Shown here: positions 48,840-50,324 of the stretch, piece by piece
Numbering within the stretch: position 1 is the first letter of the stretch
Layout: the number at the start of each line of letters is the position of its first letter
NCBI GenBank assembly: GCA_015060965.1
Contig: SUXN01000020.1
Span: forward strand, 1 to 50,324
Direction of reading: 5' to 3'
Length of the DNA: 50,324 nucleotides
Source of the DNA: Bacteroidales bacterium
Lineage (GTDB): Bacteria > Bacteroidota > Bacteroidia > Bacteroidales > Bacteroidaceae
The notes under the pieces: generated by a model
Database searches by the model: none
Seen by the model: only the letters and a program-made list of their open reading frames with translations
Told to the model about the DNA's origin: nothing
Program-made: the position numbers and the translations under genes

Positions 48840-49898
48840 ATGAAAGCTTATGCAAGATTCCTTTTGTTGTCGGCTGCAATGTTCTCTTTAGTAGCCTGTT
48901 CCGATGATGACAATTCCCAACCCGTCCCTCCCGATGCGGAGAAAGGTGGTGTGATGTATGTTCTCAATTCCGGTGACTGGAAGAGCAATAACTCTTCGCT
49001 CACAAGATACGATGCCTCCACGGGTGAGTCAGTGCAGGGCTATTTTGAGCAACAGAATGGCCGTGGATTGGGAAATACTGCAAACGATATGATTGTTTAC
49101 GGCTCAAAGATGTATATTGCTGTGGCCGGAGAAGGTACAATTGAGGTTGCAACGCTCGATGCAAAATCGCTGAAGCAGATAGAGTGTGGTGCGCAGCCCC
49201 GCTATCTTGCGGCTTATGGTGGAAAGGTGTATGCTACATATTATGACGGTTATGTTGCGCGCATAGATACAAATTCGCTTGTGGTCGATGCAAAAGTGAA
49301 AGTTGGCCGTAATCCTGAGCAGTTGGCCGTGTGCGGCAATAGATTGTTTGTCGCGAATTCTGGCGGAATGGATTATAATACCGAAATCGGTTATGACAAT
49401 ACCGTTTCTGTTGTTGACCTTGCGTCTTTCTGTGAGGTGGATAAGATTGAGGTTGCTTTGAACCCCGCAAATGTTGTCTCAACCGGTGATGGTGTGTTTG
49501 TTGCTTCTTACGGCAACTATGCCGATGTCCCAAGCGCTTTGCAATATATCTCAAAGGGTGGTGTACAATATGTTCTGCCTGATGCGTGCAGGCAGATGAC
49601 GGAAATCTGCTATAATTCTGGAACGTTGTACGGTTTCCTTTCGCAGTACGATGCGAATTGGAATGCGACGATAAAATATATCTCGTATAATCCTTCTACA
49701 GGAGTCGTTGATGTTCCGTGGATTAAAGAAGAGCAGAAACCAGTTCCTTATAAAGTGTGTGCAGTAGGGGAGTATGTATGTGTTACGGCGTCCGATTATA
49801 TGAATGACGGTGATGTCCACCTTTATGATACTGACGGAATGTTGGTTTCAAAATTCTCTGCCGGACTTAATCCGGTGAAGGTGGTTGCTGTCGAGTGA
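48840..49898 (+). CDS. btuG: BtuG-type surface lipoprotein (beta-propeller)
   Basis: A 352-residue lipoprotein: signal sequence then Cys20 followed by S-D-D-D, a pattern associated with surface export in Bacteroidetes. The mature protein is a repeat protein of YncE/DUF5074-like propeller blades (VMYVLNSGDWKSNNSSLTRYDASTGE, MIVYGSKMYIAVAGEGTIEVATLDAKSLKQI, RLFVANSGGMDYN, DGVFVASYGNY). In Bacteroides, BtuG proteins bind corrinoids with extreme affinity and pass them to BtuB. It sits 18 bp after btuB. Identification rests on context plus the fold. Confidence 0.85.
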   Translation: MKAYARFLLLSAAMFSLVACSDDDNSQPVPPDAEKGGVMYVLNSGDWKSNNSSLTRYDASTGESVQGYFEQQNGRGLGNTANDMIVYGSKMYIAVAGEGTIEVATLDAKSLKQIECGAQPRYLAAYGGKVYATYYDGYVARIDTNSLVVDAKVKVGRNPEQLAVCGNRLFVANSGGMDYNTEIGYDNTVSVVDLASFCEVDKIEVALNPANVVSTGDGVFVASYGNYADVPSALQYISKGGVQYVLPDACRQMTEICYNSGTLYGFLSQYDANWNATIKYISYNPSTGVVDVPWIKEEQKPVPYKVCAVGEYVCVTASDYMNDGDVHLYDTDGMLVSKFSAGLNPVKVVAVE

Positions 49899-49926
49899 TG
49901 TCTTTTATTATATTTAATAATAAGGT

Positions 49927-49955
49927 TTGGGGTGCCTTTTTTTAGGGCACTCCAA
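49927..49955 (+). terminator. btuB-btuG operon terminator
   Basis: TTGGGGTGCC (49927-49936) pairs with GGCACTCCAA (49946-49955) with one G-T, then TTTGTTTGATTTTT. It is 29 bp after btuG. Confidence 0.85.
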
Positions 49956-50252
49956 TTTGTTTGATTTTTGGACTGAATTTTAGAAAAATGAAATATTTTG
50001 CAAAAAAACGAAAAAAAAGTCCGAATTATTTTTGTATTAAACAAATATTCCATACTTTAGCCGAGCAATGGTGATGCAAACTGATGCATTTCTTTTCCGG
50101 CTGCTGATTTTTTCTTGCAGGTGTTTGAAAAGATAATCAAGGCAAAAGTTTGGAGTTTTTGTAAATTTTGACTGAAAATTTAGAGAATTGCGCACTTAAA
50201 AACTGCGTAATTAATTTTTTCTCGCATTTTCTTAAAAATTTCTTCCAAAAAG

Positions 50253-50283
50253 TTTGTCAGTTCAGAAATTTGCTCTACCTTTG
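50253..50283 (+). promoter_or_regulatory. consensus promoter of a gene beyond the window
   Basis: TTTG (50253-50256) and TACCTTTG (50276-50283) with 19-bp spacing, an ideal promoter reading rightward out of the window. Confidence 0.8.
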
Positions 50284-50324
50284 CACTCGCTTTCGGGAAG
50301 CAACCACGGTTGCGTTACTGATTA

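Larger units (their letters stand above)
49899..50324. other. AT-rich right edge with a strong promoter
   Basis: After the btuG terminator the sequence is AT-rich without a supported gene; a consensus promoter sits at 50253-50283. A short stem GCAACC-ACG-GTTGC follows it (50300-50313), so the downstream transcript may have a structured leader. No tRNA or rRNA is recognisable. Confidence 0.5.

Noticed and set aside
50284-50324. tRNA or rRNA start at the right edge
   Set aside because: No cloverleaf or conserved rRNA 5' sequence could be recognised in the 41 bases left.

Overview
The window looks like a chromosomal segment of a gut-type Bacteroidales bacterium (Bacteroidaceae/Prevotellaceae level; the species cannot be named from sequence alone). 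The evidence is: promoters of the Bacteroidetes form TTTG-N19-20-TAnnTTTG with no Shine-Dalgarno sequences; families largely confined to this phylum (DUF4270 and DUF4827 lipoproteins, a BtuG-like protein, RprXY, EF-G2); lipoproteins with Asp-rich residues after the lipobox Cys; and a cobalamin riboswitch in front of a TonB-dependent receptor.

Region 1 (1-~3200) is the edge of an integrated mobilisable or conjugative element. It holds the first codons of a relaxase, a MobC-like relaxosome gene overlapping it, a DUF3408-like gene, and two divergent excisionase-type helix-turn-helix genes. It is rich in inverted repeats: an oriT candidate at 450-546, a cluster of CGGATA repeats at 1478-1643, and a nested hairpin at 2855-2927. 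Region 2 (3267-9882, minus strand) runs, in transcription order, alpha/beta hydrolase, membrane-anchored MurF-like ligase, D-Ala-D-Ala ligase, secreted hydrolase, umuD, umuC. Two short tandem-repeat arrays lie in its gaps (10-nt units before ddl, 7-nt units between umuD and umuC). Region 3 (10052-20783) has an SGNH hydrolase, mutS2, a 1.6-kb-residue secreted CotH-type protein, DoxX and SIMPL proteins, and an AraC regulator divergent from an outer-membrane porin (20956-22239).

Region 4 (22306-26095) carries panC-panD divergent from a truncated-type GT5 protein and a DUF4270 lipoprotein. Region 5 (26661-36641) has a secreted GH33 sialidase, a 12-copy WG-repeat protein, rpe-comEC, an nrnA-like phosphoesterase, a DUF4827 lipoprotein and a GlmM-type mutase. 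Region 6 (36642-39882) has a ~120-nt interrupted palindrome, small membrane proteins with a winged-helix regulator, and hemW. Region 7 (40109-46430) is EF-G2 (fusA2 type), rprX-rprY, a 59-residue membrane protein, and rpsF-rpsR-rplI. Region 8 (46543-49955) is a vitamin B12 uptake unit: riboswitch, BtuB-type receptor, BtuG-type lipoprotein. The right edge holds a strong promoter whose gene lies outside the window.

The most notable points are: EF-G2 has lost the catalytic His of switch II and changed its G1/G4 motifs, behind a structured leader; an unusual membrane MurF + Ddl + hydrolase cassette; and several long, near-perfect palindromes that act as intergenic terminators or are of unknown function. 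I did not find one clearly undescribed defence-like system; the strongest unexplained structure is the interrupted palindrome at 36880-37000.
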